Shown: positions 30,801 through 43,827, numbered from the stretch's first letter. The stretch is 64,000 nt of DNA from Dirofilaria immitis (GCA_024305405.1 JAKNDB010000087.1:6016501-6080500), one strand, 5' to 3'. Translations and numbers: made by a program. Notes: generated by a model from the letters alone, not told the origin.

Positions 30801-33013
30801 ATGGCTTCAACGTTAACAGTTAAAGTACATCCGGTTGTGTACTTGACAATTGTTGATGCATTTGAAAGACGTTCGAACAAGCCGGGTGCTAATGACAAAG
30901 CATTAGGCACGTTGATGGGATTCTATGAAAAAATGCCATCAAGTAATGATATTATTTCATGGAAATAAATTTTGCATTATGTCTAAAATTAAAATTAATT
31001 TAGACGTGTTATTAGTATGATCATGAATGATTGTTATCAGTTATGAGCTATTATTTCTGCTTGATTTTAATGCATTTGTAGGTGTTTATCGAATTCAACA
31101 GTGAGAGTAATTATTTATTTATTTATTTTATTGTATAATACTCTATGAAGATGGTAAATAATACGTTATAAGTAGTTAACACTTTTGCAGTTTACTAATT
31201 TATTCTCTATTCTTTATTTTTTTAGGTAACAAATTGTTATGCCATACCGTTCCGAGAGCAAAAGAAGATACACCGGAATTAGATGATGGCTTTAATCAGA
31301 CAATGTTAATGATGATGAAACGGGCAACGCCGTCGGAACAACCAGTTGGATGGTACAATTAATTTAATTTTTCATCATTTCGAAGTTATAAATTTTCTTA
31401 CGTTTTAGCTAATTTACAGTTACTTTATTATCATTTGAATAGATTAGTCATGACTATAATTTATTGTTACAGAAAATATTAGTGTAATAAAACTGACAAA
31501 TATTTGATTAAAAAATACGTATTACACAATCATCTATTAGCATCTTTTATGCGTCTATGTGACATCTTATATTCATACAGGAAATTCGTATCTTATCTCG
31601 TTTTTCCGAATGAACAAATAAATGGCTTCGTTTTCACTTTTTTCCTTTGAAAAATTGAGAACTTTCAGTATGAAGGAATATTATCCGGATATAAGTCTGA
31701 TGAATTTTTCATCTATAGAAATTATGTTGTATGTTTTTGCAGGTTTTACACTAATGCTGATTTGTCAATCCATTGTTTACCATATCATGATTATTATAAT
31801 CGTTTGATAAGCGAATCGTCAGCCAAAAAGAACCACCACCAGTGATCCTGCTTACTGTTGATACAACCTTTAATTCACCAAATGAAAATTATCGAATGCC
31901 TGTGCGAGCTTATTTGAGGTCAGTTTTTTCCATTAATCTTGTAAGCAGGTTTCACCTTTGCATGAACTTAGTAAAGATATTCAGGAATGTGCTTTTATTA
32001 TCCTGAATCATGATTTTTTCGTACTTTAACAGGATTAAAGCTGGAATTCCTGGAACTCGAGATCCTCACTGTGCCATCTTTAATCCATTAAAAGTTGAGT
32101 TCGATGCTTTTCCTGGTGAAAGTGTTGCGCTCAGTTTGGTGCAAGTTGGTACGGCTTGTAATAACAAACAACGTGAAATTATTCTGGAGAGCGGTTTGGA
32201 ACAGCTCGAAAAAGTACGGGTGAAATGGTAATCTGGTTGGAAAGGCTTCTAAAATATGTAAATGAAGCAAGTGTTTTTGTTATTATTAGTTTTCTCATTA
32301 TATAAATTAATCTAACCTCGCCGCAACTGAAAAATTATTAAATTAGTAAGAACAGAAAAAAAAGAAAAAAAAATAAAAAAGTAGGGAATTTATAATGCGT
32401 AAATTGCTTATGATTATTGGAGTGTACTGAATACTGAGAAAAAGTATGTTAATCATTTTCAAAAAAATTAGTAATTTTTCAATACGAAATATGTTTTATA
32501 ATTTCATTTTTATTTATTTATTTTTCTCTATTTGAACTAATTTTGAAAGTCAGAAGAACCGTTTCTTTAATAATCTTTTTCTCGATGTAAAAATGTGGAC
32601 TGTGAGTTCCTCACTTAAAACAGTTTACTTTAAATTCTTTCGTTTAGGTGCTTGAAAAACCAGAATTGCCCGTTGATTCGTCATTTGGACGACGTATGAT
32701 GGATATTGTCAGTATTGCTGCAACTCATATGTCTAATGAAAAATTGGATGTATTAGTTAAAACAAGTTTAAGAGTAAGTGTTTTGTGGTGTGAATCTTTC
32801 CATAAAGTTATCGCTTATTTATTTGAACTTATCATTTCTATTTTATCTCACCACGTCGATTGTTTTGACAATTTCGATTAAAAGCCACTGCTTATTTGTG
32901 ACACTGTTTTTTTATTCAAATTCTTCTGTTTGCAGGATTATATGATGATTTCATATTTGGCAAGCTTAACGAAAACACAACTTTCGTTGCAAGAACGCTT
33001 AGTAGCCCTGTGA
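30801..33013 (+). CDS. eif-3.F: Translation initiation factor eIF3 subunit F
   Basis: MPN-domain subunit of the eIF3 complex, which helps load mRNA on the 40S ribosome. Exons: 30801 to about 30942, 31226-31352, 31743-31918, 32033-32257, 32648-32773 and 32936-33013, about 292 residues after correction, the family size. Landmarks in order: MASTLTVKVHPVVYLTIVDA, GTLMGFYEK, VTNCYAIPF, TPSEQPVGWF, HDYYN, MPVRAYLR, GPHCAIFNPLKVE-like GIPGTRDPHCAIFNPLK, ESGLEQLE, and the end KTQLSLQERLV. As in the family there is no catalytic JAMM metal set. Frame is kept only by allowing one missing base at about 30927-30933 (A run), at the exon 1 donor (943), at 31253-31259, at 31825-31829 and at 32209-32213. The density of such gaps is the highest in the window. 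It heads a run of four + strand genes. Confidence 0.95.
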
Positions 33014-34774
33014 AAAGATGCTTCTAGATTTTCAACAAAAACGATCTTTAAAATTATTTTAATAGCTCTTTTCTATGACTATTCAGTTTCTGATAAGAAT
33101 GCCACGTTTTTATTAATAGAATAACGAAATATGTGTGTGGAGAAGCTTTGCTTCGTCAATCATATTATCGTATTCTTGATATTTCCTTAACTGGGAGAGA
33201 AAGTTATTAATTCTATTTTCACATATTTAGAAAAATATCTTCGATATGATCAGTTATGGAGAATCACATTCATAATTTTTTAAATGTTGAAACATGATAT
33301 ATTTTGAAATTTTAAATTAAAAACTATTCAGTGAAACAAGAGACTGTGATTGCAAAATTTTTGGTTGTTTCGAACTATTTTATTCAGGTGAAAATAAAAA
33401 TTGTGGCTGTTTGCAAGTATAGCCTCAATATTTTGATATTTTATGTTTATGTATGGTTCATCGTCACATATAATATTTACGAATTGTTATAGTTCTACAC
33501 ACCATTTATCCATTCCGTGTGGAAAGTTATCTTTCTTTATATGATGGAGGCTATTGCGATATCAGTTTACTACGATTTTTGATCTATTCTACATTTTCTT
33601 AATTGAGATATGAATATTCAAATAACATTATAATAGATAAGTCCTATTAATTTTGACTGAATAGTTGAGTTTTTCCGGATGGTTTGATTTTTACCAGATT
33701 AATTTTGATTGAAGGCAAAAAGAAATGAAGAATTAAATATTTTGAATAAAATTTGTTAAACAAAGTGATCTTCAGTTCATTATCAAAAATTCAACGTTTT
33801 AAGAGTTAAATAGCTAATGTACCACAGGTTTGGTTTGGAAGTTTCTTTGCCTCATTTGCGGTGTTATTTTCATAACACACATTTCATTAAGCATTTCCGT
33901 AGTTTATAATAAAATAACTGCTTTTCTTTTCCTTCGTCAGTCTGATATGATTTCTTGCATGAGAGCAACTCTTTGGCCTTGGATTTTCTTGAACTTAGGA
34001 TTAGTGCGTAAATATCAAATATGAACAACTAAAATTAATCTGGCAAAGAGTAAAAAGAGATCAGTTGGTCAAATTTTATGTTTCCTAAAATTTAAGGTAA
34101 TTAGCGGGAAGAGAATTGTTGTTGTTGACGATGAATAATTTAGGAAAGGATGATTTGCAGGAAGTGCGTCCAATTCACTATTTCCAAAACAGGATTTATC
34201 AGGTTTATTTTCGTATGATAAAATTAATTTAATAAAAAAATTAATGATTAGGTATTAAAGTTTTGTTAAAAATTTTTACTGAAATGCAAATCTATCTGAA
34301 CTTTTGCTTTTAATCAAAACAAAAGGTGTTGACTTTATTAATTAGTTGCTCATTGTCCACTTAAAAAAGAACGAAATATACGGTTTTGATAAAAACGAAG
34401 TTATGATTAAATCTATATGGCATATAAAAGCACAAAAATTTACATTATGCCATTATATCCTCTCAGTTTTGTGGGTTAAATTTTTTGAATTTGATTTCAT
34501 ATTACAGTTTTTTGCTGATTATATTGATAATTTTGAATTATATTATTTTTTAAAAGTGAAATCACTTGTTTTATCAAGCGTTTTAGTTAAACATGGTCCT
34601 ATCATTTCAAAGATAAGAGCTGAAATAAATTTAAAATTTGTTGTTGATTTTAGAATCGCTGTATTTTTAAATTAAAATTGAGTTTCTTTTGCCCATAATT
34701 ATAGATGTCTTGATGAAATAAACTGATAAATCGTGTAGCAACTGTGATACATTGTCAATTATAACTTATTTCAG
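33014..34774. other. Intergenic or 5' region between eIF3F and the TMCO4-like gene
   Basis: AT-rich. A possible first exon of the hydrolase lies at 34131-34202 (MNNLGKDDLQEV, donor CAG|GTTTAT), but its phase does not match the next exon unless another base is missing. A frame at 33830-34024 has a hydrophobic start but no supporting context. Confidence 0.4.
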
Positions 34775-37700
34775 ATACATCTCTCGAATGTAGTAACGAT
34801 GCAAATGAGTCATTATCTGTAAATCCATCAATTATGTTACATGACCAGTTAAGCAGTGTTGCATGTTTCGCTCTAGTTGATTTGATTGCTTCGATACTGA
34901 GACTTGATTTCTGGCAGAACAGTGACGATTTGAACAGTGCGTGAGTTCTTCAACTGGATATACTATAATGATATAAGGCGAGTCATGGGATGTAGATGCT
35001 TTCCGAGCAAAGTAATATAAAAAATTACCATTAGTAGAAACCAGAGTGAATGTAATTTACATTATAATATTTATATTTCATAGAAACAATCATTAGCTGC
35101 CAGTCATTGCTGTAAGAATTAATTGAAAAATTTTAATGGTTAAAGTTAGTCATCTCGTATGTGTTTGAATTTTAGTGAGTTTTGCATAGAAACATTGGAA
35201 AAATACTCAAGTATACCGCATTGCCAGAAAAGACGAAAGCAACTATACGGCATCATCTTATGGTTATCTTTATTTCGCTTTATTTTTCAGTTTTTAACGT
35301 TGTTTTTATTTAAATAGTTTCTTTTCATTCATTCGCTCGATTTAAATTTTTAAAATTTGAGTTATGTAATCTTTTCATATTTAGTGATGCTTTATTTCAG
35401 CTAAAATTTGTCATTATTAGTATCTCTCACATTAAATCTTATTTGTTATATATATATTTCTTCTAAAGCAAAATGCACCGAGTTAAATGTTTAAGTATCA
35501 ACTGCCAGTCTTATGTTCATAAATTTTAAATATAACAATTTTTTAGGATGAGGGCGCAACAGACGATATAGCAACGTTTGTAACTCTTGTCAAGAAGGAT
35601 CCGATTACAGAGCAAAAAGGAGCTTCAGTTATTCTCGCCTGTCTTTTATCTATTTTCACTGAATATGGTTCGTTTATTTTCTATTCTTTGAAGTCCCATT
35701 CTGCAGATGCAATCAAGTGTGGGGCAAGAGAAAAGAATGATCTTTAAAGATTTTGAGGTCTTATTGTTTTGATGAAAAGATAAAATGATAAGAATGACAA
35801 TGAACTTCTTATTAGTTGAAAAATCTCTCTTTCATCGATAAATCATTTTAAAAAATTCGAAATCTGCCTTAGGAATAACAAAAACCGTTCTCATGTGGGA
35901 TTCTAAATAAATAAATATTACATTTCAGGCACTTATGACTGTCGTTGTCGCGTTTTGTTGCGTCATATTTGTGCACTTTGGCTTTAAGATGGGACGATTT
36001 TGAGGATGTTTGTTTCCTGATCCTAAACATTTGATTTAGAACTATGAACAAAGTTATACTAGTTCTCTAAATTATTTAGTGGTAATAAAGATTATCTCAT
36101 AAAACTCTATTTTAGATTGAGGATACATTAGTTGATACAATCACTGGACATCATTACAAAGAAAGTGAGTAAGTATTATTGAAAAACTTGTTTTGTTTTC
36201 ATGTACATTAAAGAAATTTCAATCATTTAAAAGAATATATGTTATCTTTTATTTGCTAGCGCGGACGAAATCAGAGTGTTAGGTTTTCCACTGTTTTTTG
36301 CATATAAGATTTATGTATGCTTAACTTTCTTGAGAATGTAAGCTTCTGTCTTTTAAAAATTTTATCAATGCACTGTGAAAGTTGCAGTGAAAATAATAAT
36401 CACTTCAAGAAAAAGTTAAGTCCTTTTATTTACCGTATTGATGTTGCTGTGTATCATCGTAGCGGTGTCACATCCGCATTACTTGATGGTTAAAGCCATT
36501 TTGAGTAGTGATTTGTGAAATGTATAACTGTAATGTATGGCACCACTTTTATGATCAGTCATCATTTAAAAAAAAATTTTTTGAATGAGATTAATGTTTT
36601 GCATCCATGATATGACTTAATATTCCATTTGTTTCATTATTAAAATTAATCTTAGAATGTTCTATATTTTAGATTAGAAAACACACCAGTGTTATTTTTG
36701 CATGGCGAATAATGAAACAATTCTGTTTAGACTAGAAAATGTGAAATTCTTTCTTTTCAGGGAACAAAAAGTGGTAAGAGCTAGAACTAAAAAACTGAAA
36801 CAAATTAAGCGGTATGTCATGATTGGAGCAGCGAGTGGTATTGGTGGTGTCTTAATAGGTAGGATTTTAAGCGTACCTTCATATCCTCTGATGGCTTATA
36901 TTGCATTATAATTTTCGGATTTAGGAGTGACGGGTGGCTTAGCAGCACCATTGGTAGCTGCTGGTATGGGATCTATAATTGGTGCTGGAACAGCAGCAGG
37001 TATTGGAACAGCAGTGGGCGCCACTGTACTTGGATCATTATTTGGAGTGGCTGGTGCGGGATTAACAGGGAAGTTGTCTTAAGTGAATTGAAAAGATCTA
37101 CAAATCATATTTTTTCATGATGCAATAATTAAAGGAACCATTATGTTATGGATATATTCGTTACCGAAAAGTAATAATATTACCATTCTTAATTATGAAT
37201 TTTCTTTATTCATACACACAGAAGCTTGTTTCATCGGCTCTTTTTATTTTTATTTTTTTTTGCATTTTTCATGTATTAGCTGAGTCTAACGTTTTATTAC
37301 TAGTCAAATACTCGTTTATTTAAAAAGTGCAGTTTGGTCTCATAACAGAAATCTGTAGCTTCTTGTTTTATTTGAAAACTTTGGTAGATTTTATTATAGT
37401 TTTATCCTTCTTCCTTTCAGGTTACAAAATGAGGAAACGAATAGGCGCAATCGAAGAATTTGTTATTCAGCCGATTTCTGAAGGTCGAAGTTTGCATTGT
37501 GTGTTAGCAGTTAGTGGATGGATTGAAGATGTAAATTTTTCCTTATTCAAATAATGCATTTTTTTGAAGACGAAAGCGAATTCTTGGTTTTATTTTTGAT
37601 TTTATCTTTCATAATTAAATCGAAAATAAAAAAAAGTAGATTTTTTTATTTTGAATTAACTGATCTTATTGCTTTCGTATTCTGAATTTGTTGGAAACAG

Positions 37701-39495
37701 CTTCTGAGATAAAATATTGCTGATTCTTATAGGTTTTGAACACATTAACAACTTACCTTACCTTACTTTACCTTACTTTGTTTCTTGTTTTGAAGTTTTG
37801 TTGTCTGTCTTTAACTTTTGAAAAGTTACCACTTTCATGTTAGTGACTAATATTTCATGAAGGATTTATTTTAGCAAGAAGAGCGTGTTTTTCAACAGCA
37901 GTGGAAGAACTTATGGATGTCGCGCGAACAGTATATTTTACGTTACGAAAGTAAATATCTGCTAGAATTGGGACGAGCAATTGATTATTTGATGTCTTTT
38001 GCAGTATCACTCGCTGTTCAACATACCCTTTGGAAACTGCATTTGCTGGTATTTTTTTAATGCTGATCTTATTTCTGATATCATCTTGGCTCTAATGCAT
38101 CGTTTTCTCTTAGAATTTTCTGAGTTGTACAAAATGGTCTCTAATTTTTTTCTGAAACTCCAACTTAAAAAAAACAATTCCAGGTTTAGTTACTGCGGTT
38201 GCTTGGCCAGTAGCCCTTCTTTCTGCATCCAATATAATCGATAACCCATGGAATGTTTGCGTAAGGCGAGCTGCTGAGGCATTAATTTTTATAGTTTTAT
38301 ATTTTCGAAGGATAGTTATTTTTATTAGATATTTGCATCGCATTTTCTTTCAAAATTTTCAATGATCACACTCTTTTAAAAGCTTGAAGACATCACTGAA
38401 GCAAAGTTTAGATTAACTGCAGGAAATATAGTTTTTAGGTTGGCGAACAATTAGCTGAAGTATTGCTAAGTCGTGCGCATGGCAACCGTCCTATTACCTT
38501 GATAGGATTTTCACTTGGAGCACGTGTGATTTTCCATTGCTTGATGACCATGATCAAACAGAGTACATTTTTGGTGAGTTTTTATAAATCAAATTAATTA
38601 TGGACTTAGAAAATAATAATTTTTGAAAATATTGACATCGTTAGTTATAGTTTTTCTTAAGTGATTAGTTTTTTTAGTTTTACTTATAGAAGTCAAATGA
38701 TAAAAAATTCCAGGAATAGTTAATGATGTGGTGCTTCTTGGCGCGCCTGTATCAGCATCACCCACTCAATGGCAACAAATAAGTCAAGTTGTTGGAGGAC
38801 GGATTATAAATGGTTACTGTGATAGTGATTGGTTATTGAGGTTGTGTTTTCACACTTTAAATTTTGTTTCAATTTTTCGTTCTGTTGGATTCAAAATGCA
38901 AACATGATTGTGAAATTGTGCTACCTACCTAACTTACCCTACTTTGACCGAAATTATACTTCTATTTTGAATGATAGTTCGAGTCGAAGTTCCTAAAGTA
39001 GGTAAAGGATTTTATATTTATTTCTGAATTCTGCATTTGGCGAAATTATAATTTTACAGATTTATCTATCGCACAATGAGTGTACAGTTTACGATTGCTG
39101 GCACAGGTCCTGTAACATGTAAAATGGAAAAGAAAATAGTCAATTTCAATCTTTCGCATTTAGTTCGTTCATTTTTTCCAAAAGATTTTGCAGATTTAAT
39201 ATATTTTTCTTTCCGTACTTGCTTTAAAAAATTGACAGTTGAATATTGCATATAACAGATTATTGTAGTGTTATAAATTTATTTTCTTTTATAGATAAAA
39301 GGCCATCTAGATTATTCGCGAAAATTAACTGAAATATTGGAAGCTGTTGGAATCCGAGTTAGACCATATCGTGGTGAATCTATATTAAGTGTGAATAATG
39401 TTACTGGAGAATTGAATACTGGCGTTGATGATTTTAATATAGCAGAGGAGAGAAAACTTTATCCTAACAATTCTAAGAATGAAAAAGAAATGTAA
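34131..39495 (+). CDS. TMCO4: TMCO4-like membrane alpha/beta hydrolase (DUF726)
   Basis: Transmembrane and coiled-coil domain protein 4 family, a putative Golgi/ER lipase. Exons: possible 34131-34202, then 34775-34940, 35176-35262, 35547-35667, 35929-36007, 36116-36168, 36761-36858, 36925-37068, 37421-37530, 37875-38048, 38184-38278, 38439-38573, 38714-38840, 39060-39162 and 39295-39495; about 565 residues. Landmarks: GTYDCRCRVLLRH; a basic coiled coil (RARTKKLKQIKR); a Gly/Ala-rich membrane segment (VTGGLAAPLVAAGMGS); KMRKRIGAIEEF; VSGWIED; the nucleophile elbow LIGFSLGARVIF (GxSxG); VLLGAPVSA; GRIINGYCDSDWLL; GHLDYSRKL. The first exon is uncertain. One base is missing at about 35977, 38029 and 38568-38572. 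The intron after 38278 has a GC donor, and the donor after 37068 reads GG. The C-terminal tail is polar and not conserved. Confidence 0.92.
37753..37780 (+). repeat. TTACC/TTACT short tandem repeat in an intron
   Basis: CTTACCTTACCTTACTTTACC continues with another CTTACTTT, a string of five-base units in an intron of the TMCO4-like gene. A related CTACCTACCTAACTTACCC occurs in a later intron near 38921. Confidence 0.8.
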
Positions 39496-40607
39496 TGTGT
39501 ACTGAATAAAACCAAACAAATGGAATCAGATGAGGAGAAATCTGATGTCTTAAGTGATTTATAATAATCGAAGATTTGCAATTAGTGAAAAATGTAGAAA
39601 ATAAGATGAAAATGACAATTATGAAAGAAGGGAACTAGAGGAAAGACGGTTTCATTAGAAGAGATAGTGGAACTGCTAATGAAACTGAGGAATGAAAACA
39701 AATGTGCTACTAAGAATGAAAATAGCAGCATACAATTCATTCTTCGTTTCGAAAAAACTCAAGAAATTTCTGAGAGAAAAATCGCATAAGAAGAGGGTTA
39801 TCGAGAGATCTAAATTTTAGATGCAGGTTAATAAAAAGAAAATATGAAATTACCAAAACATTTTCAAAATATTATGCGATTGATGAAAATCAGAGTTTCA
39901 TTCATATAATTTTTTGTGTACTGATCTCGGTATTACTTTTTTATTACTAGCCTTATGTAATTTTCATAAAATTTTATTTGATAGAAAAATATTTCACTCA
40001 TTATTAAATGAATAGATAACCCATGAGGACAATGAACTCAGAGTTTTTTTTCTGAATTTTTGGCAGATTAGCATTTTCTTATCGAAATTTTCTTTTGTGT
40101 CAGATCTTTCATTTGCTGTGATTTATTCATATTTTTATTTACTTTTTTAATTTTGGTTTGCAATAAATTTTAAAAATATTTTATTAAAAGTTGAATTTTA
40201 AAAACATTTTGAATCCGAATAAACTGTTACATTATTATTTCTAAAAGAATAGTAAAGGTATTATTCTTTGACGTCTTGCGTTAATTAAATCTATTTTGAC
40301 AACTATAAAGCGGTGGATAATACTTCATTCTATTCGGGATTTAGCTGCTGTAGGAGGCTTCTATGTTGGATTATTTCGAGAATAATGGATTAGGTTCCGA
40401 ACTCCAAATTCTAAATTCTTGATTAATAGCAACAAAAAGATTCCACGGCAGATAGAGAAGATGTTTGCACATTTAGAGTCTTTTATATCGATTTTCGATG
40501 GGTAGTGTATATTCGTTTTGAATTAAATCATTTTTAATAGTTTGGAAAAATGGAGCATATTTTCAGTGAATGTAATTATATGACTTTAAAATTTGACAAA
40601 TATAAAC
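39496..40607. other. Intergenic region between the hydrolase and TIM14
   Basis: AT-rich, holding the hydrolase 3' UTR and TIM14 upstream DNA. CATATTTTCAG at about 40557-40566 is a trans-splice-like acceptor 41 bases before the TIM14 start. No open frame of interest. Confidence 0.55.
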
Positions 40608-40946
40608 ATGTCATCTGCGTTTATCGTTGGTGGCGTTAGTATGGTCGCCATTGGACTAGTTGGACGTATGATGCTGCGGAATCGTGCGGCGTTCCTAAAA
40701 ATGGCAAAAACATTACCGGTTTCAAATAATATGTCGAAATACTATCGCGGTGGTTTCGAATCTGCTATGACACGACGGGAAGCGGCGTTAATCCTTGGTG
40801 TATCACCCAGTGCTCCAGCATCGAAAGTGAAGGAAGCGCATAAACGTATTATGATTGCCAATCATCCTGATCGCGGTGGTTCACCTTATTTGGCTGCAAA
40901 AATTAACGAAGCAAAAGACAAATTGGATTCAACAAGACATGTTTGA
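40608..40946 (+). CDS. dnj-21: TIM14/Pam18, J-protein of the mitochondrial import motor
   Basis: Inner-membrane J-protein that stimulates mitochondrial Hsp70 at the TIM23 channel to pull in matrix proteins. Single exon, 112 residues, the usual length. Residues 4-23 form the membrane anchor ([15 protein letters not shown]); residues 45-55 hold KYYRGGFES typical of TIM14; the J domain runs from about 55 to the end with [12 protein letters not shown], the catalytic HPD at 86-88 ([12 protein letters not shown]) and INEAKD. The start is the first ATG, 41 bases after a TTTTCAG acceptor. It has higher GC than its neighbours and no frameshift, making it the one gene that reads cleanly without introns. 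The lack of introns is notable in this intron-dense window; a retrocopy cannot be excluded, but conserved key residues argue that it is functional. Confidence 0.94.
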   Translation: MSSAFIVGGVSMVAIGLVGRMMLRNRAAFLKMAKTLPVSNNMSKYYRGGFESAMTRREAALILGVSPSAPASKVKEAHKRIMIANHPDRGGSPYLAAKINEAKDKLDSTRHV

Positions 40947-43132
40947 TTTTCATTTACATTTAGTAGTAATTCGGATTTTATGCGGGGATGTGATTGGCAT
41001 GAACGAAATTTATATTTTACAATATTTGAAACAAGCATTGTCAGTGCAAAACAATTGTTTCGTTGCTCGTACTGTGTTTATATTTAGTTAGGTCAGGAAA
41101 ACTCATTAGACTTTTCTATTATAATATCACTCTAATATAACTTTTCTTTATATAACGAAAAAATGTGCGGTCATTCTAAATTTGCTTCTCTAAGTTTAGC
41201 TAATAGTAACAATCTAATTCATCAGTGGCTGTTGTTCTTTGCTTGCTATTAGTTTTAGATCAATTTTCCTCTAAAAAGTTTTAATTTTAGATAAAGTTCA
41301 GTTTTTGATTTTCGTTGTTCTACTTTGAACGATGTCAAAATATACGAAATGAATTATATATAAATTTAATCAATTCAATTTTATTTATACTTGGTAATTC
41401 TTTCATAAGTTACTTTTTCATGTTAAAACTTTCATTCAATGTAATAATTTAGAAATAAAACATTCGTCAATAAACGGCAAACTTCGTTCACTCATTTATT
41501 GCTATTAGTGTAAGTGCTTTTCAGTATTCATTCTTCATTGATAACAGTACCATTATAATCAATTTTAATAAGTTAATTATCATCAGAAGGTAATGGGTAA
41601 ATTCGAATTGAATTAATCGAGACCTTTTAGTTAAGTTCGACTTCGGACTTCACATTTAAGAAAGTCTTACTATACTTTGTCTTATTTAAACAAAGAAGTT
41701 TCTCGTCTGATTGTTTTGAATTTATTAAAATATATACGGAGAAGGTGCTATGTAATATAATTTATTAGAAAAATATAATTTGTGCATTTGGATCAGAATT
41801 CATTCGTAATTAATATGAATGAATTTTTATTAAAGATGGTATAGTTTAAAAGCATAATATATGAGACAATTTATAATTTTTCGGTTTATTCAACAGATCA
41901 TTATTTTTGTCTATGGAAAATAGTTAGAATGACAAAAACAAAGGAACATGATATAAAACGGTGAAGACAAAATCAGAGTTATTCTACTTTGTAGAAAACA
42001 AATTAAAGTATGAATAAAGATTGAAGTATTAATATATGTAATGATAATAATGGCAACAAAATGAGATGGATAAAATGAAAGGCATTAAAACAAGGAGATG
42101 AAAAGATATATTTCATATTCGATCATTTATTTTTTGTCATCTGTCATGCTTTGTTAGGGAAGTTTTTACAAAGCAATTATTAGTGCTTGGATGAAAGCAA
42201 TTAATAAACATGAGTTATTGACTAATTTCTGAAGACTGAGTACGATAGTCCTTTTATTTATGACAGTCCGAACCGTTCAAAATCGTGAAATAATTTAGGG
42301 ATTTAATGATTAAAAGTTAAGAGATTTTAAACATCGTATTTCATTTAGATAACTAAAAATCGTAATAGAACATCGCAGGTCGCTTTCGGAAAATCCACAG
42401 ATGTCATTAATATATACAACTTTTATTATTGACTAAAAATTGGAAAAAATTTCAAATATCATACTTTATTTGATGGATAAGAAGGAAGATCTTGACATTA
42501 TATATGCGGAATAATAACCTCCAGTTATTTCGTCCATGAGAAAAGTATCGAGTTTAATCTTACTCGTGAATGAGATCAGCAAAGATGAACTGAACGTACG
42601 CATAGGAAATTTTATGAAATTTTTTGCGAATTGGGTATCGGATTTCATTAGATAAATAATATTTACTGTAATAGATTTCTTTCTATTCAGTTCAGTTTTC
42701 AATTTATTTACCGAGAAGGATGATTTCGTGTAATTAAAACAAAAACAAGACTCGACTGCAATCCAGATGAGGATTGAAAAATCTTTAAAAATTCGAATTC
42801 CTGCGAAGTTTTAGTCATCGCAAATTTGGATGATAGAAACTGCACGAATCATTCATTTCAATATGATAAACAAAAAAATCTTTTTGATTGAACTGACAAT
42901 TAAATACTATAAATTAATATGAATTTTATGGAGCAGTTATGATAAGAACAGTAAGGTAAGCCAAGTGTCAGTTATAGAATAATTCAGATGGTCGTCTCCA
43001 TTCGTTTAAGAATCAATCAACTGGATTAGAAGAGTATGGAATTCGTGATGAAGATTCCCTATCGGAAAAACATTTCGGCAAACAAACCGTTTTTAATGCC
43101 AAATATCCTGCCTATCAAACTTTTAAGTAATA

Positions 43133-43510
43133 GTGGGAGAAGTGTGCGTAGTGCAAGCACAAAGATACGACAAAAAGAAGAGGGCAGAGCAAAATATAGC
43201 GAGCAGTGGGCTCATGAGCCTGACATTACCGTCTTTGAAAAGCGCGGGGTGCGAGTTGGAATATCGCAGTGATAATACTCACCATCAACGAATCTTATCT
43301 ATAGAATTGGGGTGGATAGCGAACGGTACGTTCTGTTATGAAAACGGTACGTTCTGTTATAAAAACGGTACGTTCTGTTATGGAACTTGTGTTTCGCTGT
43401 CGCCTAATATTTTTTGCCAATTGTTTGGTGAAACGATGTCATCATTATTTTGGGTTATTGGTGATTCAAATTTCTATAATTTGGTTTCCTTTCACTTTGA
43501 TAGTATTTGA
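43133..43510 (+). CDS. Possible 125-residue protein with a seven-residue tandem repeat
   Basis: Open frame MGEVCVVQAQRYDKKKRAEQ to a stop at 43510. A central segment has NGTFCYE, NGTFCYK and NGTFCYG back to back (21-bp repeat at 43323-43385), each with an N-glycosylation-type NGT and one Cys. A second overlapping frame (43036-43272) is also open and basic. There is no signal peptide, no splice signals and no recognised family. It lies 0.3 kb upstream of the RNF170-like start and could be leader or promoter DNA. Coding status is unproven. Confidence 0.2.
   Translation: MGEVCVVQAQRYDKKKRAEQNIASSGLMSLTLPSLKSAGCELEYRSDNTHHQRILSIELGWIANGTFCYENGTFCYKNGTFCYGTCVSLSPNIFCQLFGETMSSLFWVIGDSNFYNLVSFHFDSI
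43323..43385 (+). repeat. Three tandem copies of a 21-bp unit
   Basis: ACGGTACGTTCTGTTAT plus four bases is repeated exactly three times starting at 43323, 43344 and 43365, with differences only in the last bases (GAAA, AAAA, GGAA). The unit length is a multiple of three. Confidence 0.95.
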
Positions 43511-43827
43511 GGAGCACTCATAGCTTCGATAGAATATTGTTCGGACTGAATTCTATTTAAGTGGAGAGGCTGAAAATAGATGTTGCCATAACTAGAAGAT
43601 GTTGGAGTTTGTTGTGTTAATGGTTTTTGACAAACTTTTTTCATTGTTTTTTATTTGTGAAGTGAATTAATCGAATATTGAAAATTGTGTATTTTATAAT
43701 TACATATCATATTTTAAGGGCTAAATTATAAATATCATAAATGTGAAAATTTTTCGGATTATTTTTAGATAAGCACTTTAAGATAAAATTAATTAGTATT
43801 CGTTGTAATAATTATTCCATTCTAACA

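Larger units (their letters stand above)
40947..43827. other. Intergenic region with a tandem-repeat reading frame
   Basis: Mostly AT-rich with no gene to 43000. From about 43030 to 43510 the composition becomes less AT-rich and contains overlapping open frames plus three copies of a 21-bp repeat, described separately. Confidence 0.55.

Noticed and set aside
34346..34675. 109-codon + strand frame in front of the TMCO4-like gene
   Set aside because: Extremely AT-rich with a random-like Ile/Phe/Lys composition and no splice sites; looks like intron or upstream DNA.
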